Below, piece by piece: positions 23,158-35,583 of a DNA stretch of 64,000 nt. Position 1 is the first letter of the stretch. Each line of letters begins with the position of its first letter. This DNA comes from Hofstenia miamia (lineage: Eukaryota > Xenacoelomorpha > Acoela): positions 847,514 to 911,513 of the forward strand of contig SCFE01000046.1 of the NCBI GenBank assembly GCA_004352715.1. Direction: 5' to 3'. The translations under genes were made by a program, and so were the position numbers. The notes below the pieces were generated by a model. It made no database searches and had not been told where the DNA came from. It was given only the letters and a program-made list of their open reading frames with translations.

Positions 23158-24157
23158 NNNNNNNNNNNNNNNNNNNNNNNNNNNNNNNNNNNNNNNNNNN
23201 NNNNNNNNNNNNNNNNNNNNNNNNNNNNNNNNNNNNNNNNNNNNNNNNNNNNNNNNNNNNNNNNNNNNNNNNNNNNNNNNNNNNNNNNNNNNNNNNNNNN
23301 NNNNNNNNNNNNNNNNNNNNNNNNNNNNNNNNNNNNNNNNNNNNNNNNNNNNNNNNNNNNNNNNNNNNNNNNNNNNNNNNNNNNNNNNNNNNNNNNNNNN
23401 NNNNNNNNNNNNNNNNNNNNNNNNNNNNNNNNNNNNNNNNNNNNNNNNNNNNNNNNNNNNNNNNNNNNNNNNNNNNNNNNNNNNNNNNNNNNNNNNNNNN
23501 NNNNNNNNNNNNNNNNNNNNNNNNNNNNNNNNNNNNNNNNNNNNNNNNNNNNNNNNNNNNNNNNNNNNNNNNNNNNNNNNNNNNNNNNNNNNNNNNNNNN
23601 NNNNNNNNNNNNNNNNNNNNNNNNNNNNNNNNNNNNNNNNNNNNNNNNNNNNNNNNNNNNNNNNNNNNNNNNNNNNNNNNNNNNNNNNNNNNNNNNNNNN
23701 NNNNNNNNNNNNNNNNNNNNNNNNNNNNNNNNNNNNNNNNNNNNNNNNNNNNNNNNNNNNNNNNNNNNNNNNNNNNNNNNNNNNNNNNNNNNNNNNNNNN
23801 NNNNNNNNNNNNNNNNNNNNNNNNNNNNNNNNNNNNNNNNNNNNNNNNNNNNNNNNNNNNNNNNNNNNNNNNNNNNNNNNNNNNNNNNNNNNNNNNNNNN
23901 NNNNNNNNNNNNNNNNNNNNNNNNNNNNNNNNNNNNNNNNNNNNNNNNNNNNNNNNNNNNNNNNNNNNNNNNNNNNNNNNNNNNNNNNNNNNNNNNNNNN
24001 NNNNNNNNNNNNNNNNNNNNNNNNNNNNNNNNNNNNNNNNNNNNNNNNNNNNNNNNNNNNNNNNNNNNNNNNNNNNNNNNNNNNNNNNNNNNNNNNNNNN
24101 NNNNNNNNNNNNNNNNNNNNNNNNNNNNNNNNNNNNNNNNNNNNNNNNNNNNNNNNN
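23158..24157. other. assembly gap (1000 N)
   Basis: Exactly 1000 unknown bases. Its right flank is a degenerate tandem repeat. Confidence 0.99.
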
Positions 24158-24275
24158 ACGTCTTAAGTTGGATCTTCTAAACGTCTTATATTTAAACGTT
24201 GCTGAATACCATCTAGTGTTCACTAAACGATGTTCTAAGCGTCTTTTAAACGTCTTCTAAACGTCTTATAAAACC
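24158..24275. repeat. degenerate tandem repeat, unit about AAACGTCTT(N)
   Basis: ACGTCTTA, AAACGTCTTAT, GCGTCTTTTAAACGTCTTCT and AAACGTCTTATAAA occur within 120 bp right next to the gap. This suggests a minisatellite that broke the assembly. Confidence 0.6.
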
Positions 24276-25011
24276 GATTTCCAAACTTTCTGATTGAGAT
24301 CTCGTGTCTATAAATAAAATAATAACACTAACGCTAAATGTGTATAATAGAGCAATATTTAAAAACTCCTTGTTTTCATTGATAGTTACTATATACAATA
24401 TACTAACTGGAATCTGTCCGCGACTCCTATAAACAACGCTCAATTCATTTTTACATTGCAACTTCCCATGTTATCGAGTACGTTAGTAACCTTAGGAGTA
24501 CATTGAGCATTAAAGCACATCCTTTACTTCTTTGCAAGTCATTTATTTCCTTAAATGTGCTGTACAGACGTACGTTTTAAGATAGTAACGCAATGTTTTA
24601 GGATATGAAATTACGATTCTGTTTTGAAAACATGATACTATTGTAAAAATTTTATTTTTCTATCAACTGGATTCAAACCTACCATTAAATTTTAAACATT
24701 TTCATGATGAAGTTCAAATTTGCTCCATTTTGCGATATTAAAAAAAATGCTTTACTAAACATTAACGCTGGTTAAAGCATTGCTGATAAGTCTTTGCAAG
24801 TGCGTATATCTTCGAAAGTCCGTTTATATTTTGCGTTTAAAGTTATTGACCCACTAGATAACATGGGTTGTTGCCATCATATACAGGAATTAGAACGACA
24901 TACATACACACACAACCATATAAGATAAAGCTTCTAAAGTCATGCTACAACTACATAAGTATACAATTCACTTTATATACGTGCTCATAGTAAGGAATTT
25001 GTGGTAAGTTC
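24276..25011. other. non-coding sequence
   Basis: AT-rich, no gene or repeat recognised. Confidence 0.5.
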
Positions 25012-25175
25012 TATAACTTTCAGGCCTTTGAATTATACCGCGGTGAGTTTCGTGCAATGGAAGTTTATCAAAAGCCTAATACAACAAAAGGCTTTGCAAT
25101 TTATCATTATATATGATATAATATAATGATTATTTGAAGCCATTTACATTGGCTACGCCTTTTGCGCCGAAGCGT
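25012..25175. repeat. dispersed repeat, copy 1
   Basis: It shares about 80-85% identity by eye with 26048-26232, including GAGTTTCGTGCAATGGAAGT, TTTATCAAAAG, TACAACAAAAGGCTTT and ATGATATAATATAATGA, and then GAAGCCATT and TTGCGCC. No ORF is present. It is probably a SINE- or MITE-like family; the ends are not defined. Confidence 0.65.
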
Positions 25176-26047
25176 GTTTATTGCAAAGTGCCAATTGACT
25201 ATAAATCAAATTTGATATTTCTACTAGCTTGAAAATGAATATATAATCATTACTTAGTTGGAATATATATATATACACAATTGAAACAAAACCACCCAAC
25301 AGAGAAGGGCATTGGGTACAATGATTTGGATTCGGGTCAGGTGTGCTCATGAAGCAGGTTCTGTCGGGTAATTGTCGGGTATGATAAACTGAATAATATG
25401 TAGTATCATTATTAAGCAATTGAAGATAGCTTAAATTATTTTACGCATCCTTTAATCTCGCAAATATAGGCATCCGCAACCTTCATCATCAAGGACATTA
25501 AGATCCGATTCACAAGAGACTGTTTTCGGAGCAAGTTTTTACAACATATATTTCTTAATTCCGCCTAATTATTTATATTTCCTGTAAAGTTAAATTATTC
25601 TGCACGTGTATTGGTCTGAAGAGGTCTTACAGATGCCTCAGTGATACTTGGAAAGCGGCATCAATAACTTTCCCTATCAACTGTTGACGTTCAACTTTTT
25701 TACGTCACTTGATCTGTGATCTTAAGCTGAAATTATAAATCCTTTGTGAATTTCATGCTTAATTTCACTTTGAACTATTTATTGTGCAAATTATAAATAT
25801 TATGTGAAAGCAACATTTGAATCTTGAATGTCTACCTATAATTTTTTTAATCATTCATTATGCAAATTTAGCATACTGCCAAACTATAAATTTAAAATTT
25901 TGCATCACATCTATATATAGTAAGCAGGATATTAAAAGAATTTTGACCAAGTTAATTGAAAGTCAAGTACCCAGTTAAACCAGATAATATGCTATGTATC
26001 TGTGGCATATAGGTTGAGAGCAGGTTTCACATGTTTCGGATTCTGCG

Positions 26048-26232
26048 GTAACTTCTCTAACTTTCAAGCCTTTGAGGTATATCGCGATGAGTTTCGTGCA
26101 ATGGAAGTTTATCAAAAGTTTGATACAACAAAAGGCTTTCCAATTTATCATTTTATATTATATAATATAATGAATACTTGAAGCCATTTTGTTATATCGA
26201 CTGCGCATCTTGCGCCAAGGAGCGTTTGCTGA
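26048..26232. repeat. dispersed repeat, copy 2
   Basis: Second copy of the repeat at 25012-25175, in the same orientation about 1 kb away, with the same blocks in the same order. Confidence 0.65.
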
Positions 26233-26920
26233 AGTCACAAAGGAATCTAAGAAAATACCACATTCTCAAATCTAAAATAAAAGTTATATGATAATAGAAA
26301 AAACAATGGGTACATTGAGTTTCTTAGCAGTCCACTAGGAAATTATGGAAAAATCTAAATGTAGCTAATATTGGAATGTCAGTTGAGTAGAATATTGACT
26401 TCGTTGCTTTGATAAAAATGTCATAATAAATATTGTATTTCTTTAATTTACAATAGTTTTTAATTTCGAAAATATATCATTTTAAAATGTACACGTCATT
26501 TTCCTATTGTTCACCATAAATAGAGGTTTTGATAATTTCAGTAGTCAATTAATATCGAATACTAACCAAGAAATATTTTTTGAAACAATCTGCCATATTT
26601 TTAATACTTCATAATTTTTAGAACATAATATGAGTCTCTCAATGCAAAAATCTATACAATTTTACAAATTCAGTTTTAACATTTCATATAGAAGCATTGT
26701 AGTTACTTTATCTAGTTCTATATTTTAAAACTCGCAATCTTAATTACATAGTATGAAATACAACACAAACTTTTATTTATAGTGGGAATAACTCAATTGC
26801 TACATTGGATTAGATTGTCGCAGGTTGCTATACACGGACGGCCGCAATCAATTATTTTTATAAAAACTCATCATTAGACTAATAAGATATTCTAATATAC
26901 ATATGGCTTCAGTGACGTAG

Positions 26921-26921
26921 C

Positions 26922-26961
<40 letters not shown>

Positions 26962-26965
26962 NTAT
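26921..26965. repeat. TA microsatellite
   Basis: (TA)n run of about 40 bp with one N at 26962. Confidence 0.9.
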
Positions 26966-27870
26966 TGAATTTAACTCTTAGGTTATTGGCGCTTTCAATT
27001 GTCTATCTGTATACATATTGTTTGTTTTGTACTAAGAAATCACAGGATTGTATAGTCATCTAATATATAACATCATTTTTTCTAAATATTAAAAATATGA
27101 AACAAATATTTTGAAAAAGAATTCATGAAAAATGAGCTAAATTGCCGTATTTTTAACCAGAATATTTGTATAAATGCAAATTATGGAGTATTTTTGGTAG
27201 AAAATATTCAAAAATTTTATTTTCAAGGATTACTTTTAAATTTTAAATGATGGCAAACAGCAGGTTTTCGATACTATGGCATTAACATTTAAATGTAACA
27301 GTAAGCATACAAATCTGCTAACTTACTAAATGATTTAGTAAAAATTATAAATTTTAAAATTATGTACAATTTTGAAATAATACTGTTAAGTCGTGAAAAA
27401 ACTTTTCTGCTCAATTGTAGCTTTTTTTACATAACGGTTAATTTCAAGGTGTCCAAGTATTTATGAAGGCATCATTTTTAACATACATTTACCCAATAAC
27501 AAATTTTGTTGGCATTAACGAAACTAGTGGTAACAAATTAACGAAACATTTTGGTGACAATGGTACCTTTTTGTTTCGTCTTTTGTAATGAAAATTAACC
27601 AAAATTTTATTTCAAAAAATAACCAGAATGTGTCGTCTTTTAGTTGTGAAAATTGTACTCAAAATTGTAATAAAAACATGATGTATAAACATGTAATACA
27701 TTTAAGTGTCAAAGATGGGCCTGCTCTTGCTCTTCGTGTCCTGCAAAATGAAAAATCGATATAAGAATCTGTCTTCAATGAAATATTATCAGGAATGAAG
27801 AGCATAGTCTGATGCAATTTAACGAAAATTGCAATGTAATCACATCTGTTCATTCCTTCATGCAATATGC

Positions 27871-27872
<2 letters not shown>

Positions 27873-27905
<33 letters not shown>
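27873..27905. repeat. TA microsatellite
   Basis: (TA)n run of about 33 bp. Confidence 0.9.
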
Positions 27906-27908
<3 letters not shown>

Positions 27909-28915
27909 GCAATTCAACACAATCATATTCATCTAATATAAATTATACTCTATAAAAATATTAAAAAAATTCCTTACATTTTCAGTTTCCAAATGCTGAT
28001 CAATTAAATATACATAACAATCATATCTTGCAAATGTAAAGATATATTTATGTAAATCTTACCAAGTTGAATTTGAAAGTTATAACGTATATCTGATTGA
28101 TCCTTGATTCTTGTAATGTAATGGTTTATTGCAGTTTGGAGTTAGAGTCATTCGTGAATGAAACGTTGCAAGAAGTTCTTCTTTAGCAAATGCTCTTGGT
28201 GCACATTTATAAGACAATTAATAAATCTTGGTATCTAAATTATGCAGCTTTACTTTTAAGAAAAATAAATATACCTTTAACTATATTTTTTCTGTTTTTT
28301 GTTTTAAGTTGAAGCCATTTCCCGTCTTGTTGACAATTATCATATTTCTAAAGAAATTTATGATTTAGGTGAAATTATTATAAATTTCGCAGTGTATTTT
28401 AGAAATATCCAATAATATAGATGTGATTATGAAAAATAAATATCTAATTAATCAACATTTCCTGCGAATGAAGCGAGTTAGAGTTCAGCTGTGTTGTTGA
28501 GTCTAAATCTTTTAGAAATTGATCAGCATATGATAGGTTAATTTAGTATTAGAAGTAGAGTGAACCAAAATTCTGCATGCTACGTGGATGACAAGCATAT
28601 ACTCCCAAAGATCTTCTTTAATACTCCACAGAATAAAACTTGTGCAAGATACTAAATACAAATATTATAACAAGTAAGAAAATTAAAAGTGAATAGTAAA
28701 AGGTTCGCACTGAAAGAATTGTACGATATTCCGTTTCCTTAAATCGATGTATATGAATACAATTTTTATATCCTTTTAGACCTATTACCAAGGGTGCACT
28801 ACTTAAAAAAAAGTGTGGAAGGGGGACGCAAATATTGTTTTTTACAAAATGACTGCATGTAATCAAATAAAATGAGGCCATTTATCATAAATAATCATTT
28901 TTCTACACTTCAAAA

Positions 28916-29003
28916 TCAATTGTTTTATGGTCACTGAAATGCCGAATGTAGACCTACAATTGTAGGTCTACATTCTGCACTTCAATGACCATTAAACAAT
29001 TGA
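28916..29003. repeat. 88-bp loopless palindrome
   Basis: The left arm 28916-28959 starts TCAATTGTTTTATGGTCA and ends GTAGACCTACAA. The right arm 28960-29003 starts TTGTAGGTCTAC and ends TGACCATTAAACAATTGA. The arms are complementary with only a few mismatches and no spacer. A foldback element or the remains of an inverted duplication is more likely than a pre-miRNA, which would need a loop. Confidence 0.85.
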
Positions 29004-30649
29004 TCTATATTTGTGCTATTATATAGATCTAAAGTTATACTTCTTTATTTGTAAAATTCTCTAATTTGTTTGACGAACCATTTTTTGAATTGGATTTTGT
29101 GATATTCTGTATTTTAAGGACTTGGATAACATTTGAACAATATCATGCTTGCTACCTTACGTTTTTTGGAGCGCAAATAGCCAGGCTGTGATTAAAGTAA
29201 CTGGGCGAATTGGTTGGGGTGCATGTAACAAAATTGTAGTCAATGTTACTACAGAATAGAAGAAAGCAATTAATTTCTCTATAATAACTAGCATATCTTG
29301 GATCTATGAAATCACAAAAGGCAAATATATTTTTTATGCAATGAAATGCCAATTACACCTTGTTTATCAGCATTTGGTTGGTGTAAAACGGTGCAATTTG
29401 GGGCGAATCAGTTAAATGCGTGTAACTAATCAATAAAGTATTAAACTGAGCCAAAAATGAATAATTGACAAAAAATTATAATACTATAAAGTTCAGTCAA
29501 TGAATGGGGAAGCAACGCAAATTGCACAGAAAAAGCATTTATAGAAGGTTGCTCTAGTGACAGAGGAGTTCAGCAACCCACGAACGTAACACATTTTCCA
29601 TAGTTCTACTCCGAGTTGCAACCTTTTTAAGAAATGTAACCCATGCAACCTGGATAAAGTTTGACCCAAAGACCCAGCAATACCCAATGAAATTGCAAAA
29701 TCATGACTTGGTGACCCGAATGAATCTTTTATAAATTTATGACGTTGCTTGAATATTTCTAAAGTATAAATTTTGTGTACAAAAATTTAGTGGTTGATGA
29801 AGTAAATTCCTTTGGATATATTTTGTATTGTACAGTTTTGATTATTAATGCAAACAGAAAGCTAAATGTTGAAGTCTACAAGTAGTTCTCAGAACCCCCA
29901 AAGTTAATTATTTGGCTTTGTATTGGGCTGCTCAGTAACATCATCATTATTTTGAGCTGATGTTCTGTTAAAGAAAGTATGCTTTTTAGTTAAATACAGG
30001 AATGGGGATTTTTATCGTTATAGTTTTCCTATTGCGTCTTTCAAACTTATAAGCCATGCATTCAAACAGCCCGAAAGCTACCCATAGGGTAACCCTCAGT
30101 TTTAGATCCAATTTTAGGGAATAAGATGTATTACACATACAAAGTGTCTACAAACACCCTAATATTTATTATGTTAACTATTAACCATGGACTTTAATAC
30201 TTCACTTTTCTGCCGGCAACATCAATTGTTTACATGTATCTAGGATCATGTAACTATTTAAATGTAAAGCTATCTATATGTAAAGGTAATAACAAGCTTA
30301 TGTCGTTGGGTTGCATATATTTCCTCATTTTTAACAATAAAAACAATTGATGTACAACACCAAAATATCCAGTCACTGATTGCTTTCCTTGAGCCACTAC
30401 CATTAAATCAGTATCTGGTGATCGTCATACTTCATTGATTCTTCCTTCACTGCAATACATCCGCTTTGAGTTTCAGCCCTGTACACTGCTGTTGATGTAA
30501 GCAGATTACTCTAAGATGCCAAATAGATAATTACAATGCAGTTGTAATTAAGATGGAGATAATTACCTAATGATGAGCAGTAGAAAAGATAAAGTGACGC
30601 CTGCCAGAGAAAAATCATGCATTAACCCTACAAAGATATATCGAAGATT
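29004..30649. other. non-coding sequence
   Basis: No gene, RNA or clear repeat recognised. Confidence 0.5.
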
Positions 30650-32390
30650 GCTAAACTACAGTTAGATTTGACCAGGTGCAGATTCTACACTACTAACCTC
30701 ATTTATGTAATCAGTTCTTACCTGAAATCCACCATAATGTTTGCTGCAAGATACTAGCTCTTGTATTTGTCATTGAATTTAAGTCACATAAAGGGAAGAA
30801 TGGATTTCATTAATGGAATGTCTATCAAGTCAACTAACTTGCTTTCCAAATTCCAAAAATTTTAGTGACATATTAAATCCTTAGCTGCTAGGATGTGCCA
30901 TGACATGAAATCCATAAACCCAAACTTAATTTATGAAGTTCCTTTTTTTCAAAGTGACATCAGCATAATCATTTAAATCAGTAATACTTATTAAAAGGAG
31001 TCAAGTACTAGTAGGTAAAATGCTCACACATTCAAACTAGTAAATAATAATGAATTTCTGCATCCAATCTTAAATTGGTAATCAGCCAAAAACTCCACTT
31101 TTTATCTGAAGTTGCATATAGTTACAAGATTACAAATACCACAGCTTGCAAAATAATTTGTGGAATCAACGATGAATTTACTTAGCTTACTACTAGCCTA
31201 TCTAACAAGGGTCTCTCACACACTACTAGATAATGTGCTGATTCTCCAATGAGTGATGTTTTGCCTGTTCTGACTAACTTAACACTAATTACGCGATTAA
31301 ACGGAGTTTTGAAGACCAAGATGATTCTGGCAATCCAACAGACATAAAATTAAGGCAAGAAAAGCTAGCTCAAGTAACACAACACTAATTACGCGATTAT
31401 TCTAGGCACTAATAAAGCTCTCTGGCTTTAAATACGTACTTAAAACAAGTGATTTTGGTACCTTTTTTGTACTTCTTAAAAGCTTATTTAAAGCTTTATG
31501 CAAGTCACGGGAAAATTGTANACTACAGTTAGATTTGACCAGGTGCAGATTCTACACTACTAACCTCATTTATGTAATCAGTTTTTACCTGAAATCCACC
31601 ATAATGTTTGCTGCAAGATACTAGCTCTTCTATTTGTCATTGAATTTAAGTCACAGAAAGGGAAGAATGGATTTCATTAATGGAATGTCTATCAAGTCAA
31701 CTAACTTGCTTTCCAAATTCCAAAAATTTTAGTGACATATTAAATCTTTAGCTGGTAGGATGTGCCATGACATGAAATACATAAACCCAAACTTAATTTA
31801 TGAAGTTCCTTTTTTTCAAAGTGATATAAGCGTAATCATTTAAATCAGTAATACTTATTAAAAGGAGTCAAGTACTAATAGGTAAAATGCTCACACATTC
31901 AAACTAGTAAATAATAATTAATTTCTGCATCCAATCTTAAATTGGTAATCAGCCAAAAACTCCACTTTTTATCTGAAGTTGCATATAGTTACAAGATTAC
32001 AAATACCACAGCTTGCAAAATAATTTGTGGAATCAACGATGAATTTACTTAGCTTACTACTAGCCTATCTAACAAGGGCCTCTCACACACTACTAGAGAA
32101 TGTGCCGATTCTCCAATGAGTGATGTTTTGCCTGTTCTGACTAACAACCTGCCATATTTAAGAGTAAACGGAGTTTTGAAGACCAAGATGATTCTGGCAA
32201 TCCAACAGACATAAAATTAAGGCAAGAAAAGCTAGCTCAAGTAACACAACACTAATTACGCGATTATTCTAGGCACTAATAAAGCTCTCTGGCTTTAAAT
32301 ACGTACTTAAAACAAGTGATTTTGGTACCTTTTTTGTACTTCTTAAAAGCTTATTTAAAGCTTTATGCAAGTCACGGGAAAATTGTATTT
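30650..32390. repeat. ~870-bp doubled segment around single N at 31521
   Basis: 30650-31520 and 31522-32390 are the same sequence with scattered SNPs and one replaced tract (around 31280 versus 32146). The join is a single N. The divergence looks allelic, so this is probably two haplotypes placed in tandem rather than a biological duplication. No gene recognised in either copy. Confidence 0.85.
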
Positions 32391-33084
32391 GCCAATAACA
32401 TTTAATGTTCTTTTTACGCTTATTTAGTCTCTAAAATGGCTGCGTAATATTGAAAGTTCAGCTTAAGTAACCTGCGGAATATTGAAAGTTCAGCTTAAGT
32501 AAGATAAACAATATTTTAAAATAACTGTTAATATATATAATTAATCAGATTTCAGCTTAATATTTTACTAAGAATAAATATTAATGTTTAGCATAACTAT
32601 TTTATAAAATAAATAAATTTTGATTATATTAACTAAAACTACTTACCAAATTAGTTCATCCATGGCCTAATAAATTAATTTAGTAGGCCATGGTTCATCT
32701 TATCAATAAATGAGATGGGTGCAATTGCATATATATAATTACATACAAATAATGTTCAATTTAGTATAAATTAAATTTTCAACTTTATTTTAAGGTAGAA
32801 ATTTAAAATATAGCACAAAATATCTAAAGGGTCAGACAATACATAAACTTAATTTTATTTGAAACCTAAAATAAAATATAAGACAATGGTAAAAATTTAG
32901 TCTGTCAAAGAATTGTGGGAAAAGTTTTGATAAACTATATTGAAGCACCTAAGCATTTATTATTAAACTAACAAAAACAAATAAACCAATAAAATGAATT
33001 CGGCTCATCTCAATTTGCGGAATCTGCTGAATGTTTAAGAGACGTAGAGTTGCATAGGCTTACCCAAGTAAAAATTTAAGATGA

Positions 33085-33260
33085 TAGTGGTTATTTTTTA
33101 ACGGAAACATTATGGGTATTAAAAACCCATTTATTTTCGATATTTTTGTGACTAAATCCATATTTATAATAAAAAACGTTTATTTTTGGTTATTTTATAA
33201 CGAAAATGGTTTTTTCTTATTTTTGGTTATTTAATGATGAAAACGGTTTTGGGTTTTAAA
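33085..33260. repeat. degenerate tandem repeat (TTATTTTTGGTTATTTTA-like)
   Basis: Three to four irregular units of about 40-50 bp, each with TTTATTTTTGGTTATT and a nearby ACGAAAA or AACGG block. Confidence 0.5.
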
Positions 33261-33308
33261 TGTTTATTTTTTGGTTATTCAACATTAGATTCAAATTGAT
33301 TTATTCCT

Positions 33309-33333
33309 ATAATAATAATAATAATAATAATAA
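33309..33333. repeat. AAT microsatellite at contig end
   Basis: (ATA)n run of about 25 bp directly before the 1000-N gap. Confidence 0.9.
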
Positions 33334-34333
33334 NNNNNNNNNNNNNNNNNNNNNNNNNNNNNNNNNNNNNNNNNNNNNNNNNNNNNNNNNNNNNNNNNNN
33401 NNNNNNNNNNNNNNNNNNNNNNNNNNNNNNNNNNNNNNNNNNNNNNNNNNNNNNNNNNNNNNNNNNNNNNNNNNNNNNNNNNNNNNNNNNNNNNNNNNNN
33501 NNNNNNNNNNNNNNNNNNNNNNNNNNNNNNNNNNNNNNNNNNNNNNNNNNNNNNNNNNNNNNNNNNNNNNNNNNNNNNNNNNNNNNNNNNNNNNNNNNNN
33601 NNNNNNNNNNNNNNNNNNNNNNNNNNNNNNNNNNNNNNNNNNNNNNNNNNNNNNNNNNNNNNNNNNNNNNNNNNNNNNNNNNNNNNNNNNNNNNNNNNNN
33701 NNNNNNNNNNNNNNNNNNNNNNNNNNNNNNNNNNNNNNNNNNNNNNNNNNNNNNNNNNNNNNNNNNNNNNNNNNNNNNNNNNNNNNNNNNNNNNNNNNNN
33801 NNNNNNNNNNNNNNNNNNNNNNNNNNNNNNNNNNNNNNNNNNNNNNNNNNNNNNNNNNNNNNNNNNNNNNNNNNNNNNNNNNNNNNNNNNNNNNNNNNNN
33901 NNNNNNNNNNNNNNNNNNNNNNNNNNNNNNNNNNNNNNNNNNNNNNNNNNNNNNNNNNNNNNNNNNNNNNNNNNNNNNNNNNNNNNNNNNNNNNNNNNNN
34001 NNNNNNNNNNNNNNNNNNNNNNNNNNNNNNNNNNNNNNNNNNNNNNNNNNNNNNNNNNNNNNNNNNNNNNNNNNNNNNNNNNNNNNNNNNNNNNNNNNNN
34101 NNNNNNNNNNNNNNNNNNNNNNNNNNNNNNNNNNNNNNNNNNNNNNNNNNNNNNNNNNNNNNNNNNNNNNNNNNNNNNNNNNNNNNNNNNNNNNNNNNNN
34201 NNNNNNNNNNNNNNNNNNNNNNNNNNNNNNNNNNNNNNNNNNNNNNNNNNNNNNNNNNNNNNNNNNNNNNNNNNNNNNNNNNNNNNNNNNNNNNNNNNNN
34301 NNNNNNNNNNNNNNNNNNNNNNNNNNNNNNNNN
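33334..34333. other. assembly gap (1000 N)
   Basis: Exactly 1000 unknown bases. Confidence 0.99.
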
Positions 34334-35416
34334 AGTATCTTCTTCATTAAATTTAAATTGCCACGATATTTTAATGTGCACCTGAACGAGACTTCTGCAT
34401 AGTCTAACAACAAACTCAAATTATTTGAGTTTAGTTGTTTCTCCCATGAAGTTTATACATTATCATTTAGATATTGAGTATGCGAAGAATTTGAACGTAT
34501 ATAACTCACGAACTAAGTGAGATGTTTAAAATCTGAAAACACCACAGAGAATTATGTCATCTATCTGTTTGGTCATTAATTCACAACCTGACGCAGTTCT
34601 TTTGCGGCAAACTCTGAATTTGAGCATGGTGAGGCTGGACATAATTCACACAATTTCTCTTCAGAAGGCAAAATATTTAAGGGTAGTTATTGTTTGCATG
34701 GAGATTAGACCGCTTCATTATCTGAACACTAAGTTTGGAAAGAATTTAAAAAATTTTATTTGCATTAAGATCAGGTGCAAGAGTAACATTTAAGACAAAA
34801 GGTCATTGCAGCAAGTCATGCCCCAAAGATAAGTGTATGTAAAAGGCTTTTCATATGTCTATAAATCGATTTGTTATTTAAAAGTTAAGTTAGTAGGCAA
34901 TAATTTTAGAAACCATTTGATTTCAAATTGAATTAAAGTTTATTAAAGTTCATTTAGTAGCAATGAAATGTCATCAAGAAATTTTCAGTTGAATATCGAT
35001 GAAATGTATACAGTTCTAAAGTTTGTAATTAGAACTTTAAAAAAACTGACGTTTTATACTAAAATTATTCTTAAGTTCACATTTCACAATACTAGTAACG
35101 TTGACTAATTGAATTCCAAATGTTTGAAAGAATTTTGCCTTTAAGCATAGATCTGTCACAAAACATCACACCAATATACGTATTATGAAATACCTATTTT
35201 AGCAACATTAAGGGTTGTTTAACTATAGCAATAAACAAGTTTTTTCAATTTAATGAATAACTAGCGTCTATTAAAAGTAGGCAAAAAGATTCCATTCACC
35301 AGTATGTGAGAAATTAAATCGAATAACACTACTGTACGCATTCTGCAAAACATAAAAAATGATGGTAACGATTGAGAATAAATTGCGTGTAGTTTTAATT
35401 GCATGTAGTAAATGTA
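34334..35416. other. non-coding sequence
   Basis: A 79-codon open frame at 34554-34793 has no recognisable domain and is within chance expectation. Nothing else seen. Confidence 0.45.
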
Positions 35417-35583
35417 GCCACCAGCAGTGGTCCACTGGTGGGGAATGAATGGCATGGGCGGCTACCAGTGCACCGCTGGTAGAGAAGTAGTGGCAATTGC
35501 AGCACCAGTGGACGACTGGTAGAAAAGTAGTGGCAGTAGTAGCAATTACATCTACTCATAGCCACCAGTGGACTACTGGTGGC
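35417..35583. repeat. cluster of four imperfect ACCAGTGG/CCACTGGT palindromes
   Basis: Units at 35417-35441 (CCACCAGCAGTGG/TCCACTGGTGG), 35462-35482 (CTACCAGTGCACCGCTGGTAG), 35504-35520 (ACCAGTGGACGACTGGT) and 35561-35583 (GCCACCAGTGG/ACTACTGGTGGC) are each near-palindromic, with centres 40-60 bp apart. The spacers share AGAAGTAGTGGCA. A fifth unit (CTGGTGGTCCACCAG) lies alone at 36152-36166. GC content is clearly above the surroundings. Confidence 0.75.

Larger units (their letters stand above)
26233..28915. other. non-coding sequence
   Basis: AT-rich, with two TA microsatellites (26921-26965 and about 27873-27905). Around 27500-27620, GAAACTAGTGGTAACAAATT and AACGAAACATTTTGGTGACA blocks are loosely repeated. 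No gene recognised. Confidence 0.5.

Noticed and set aside
28916-29003. palindrome considered as a pre-miRNA
   Set aside because: Arms join with no loop, and the few mismatches are not in a miRNA-like pattern.
34554-34793. 79-codon open frame
   Set aside because: No motif, no splice or poly(A) context, length near chance.
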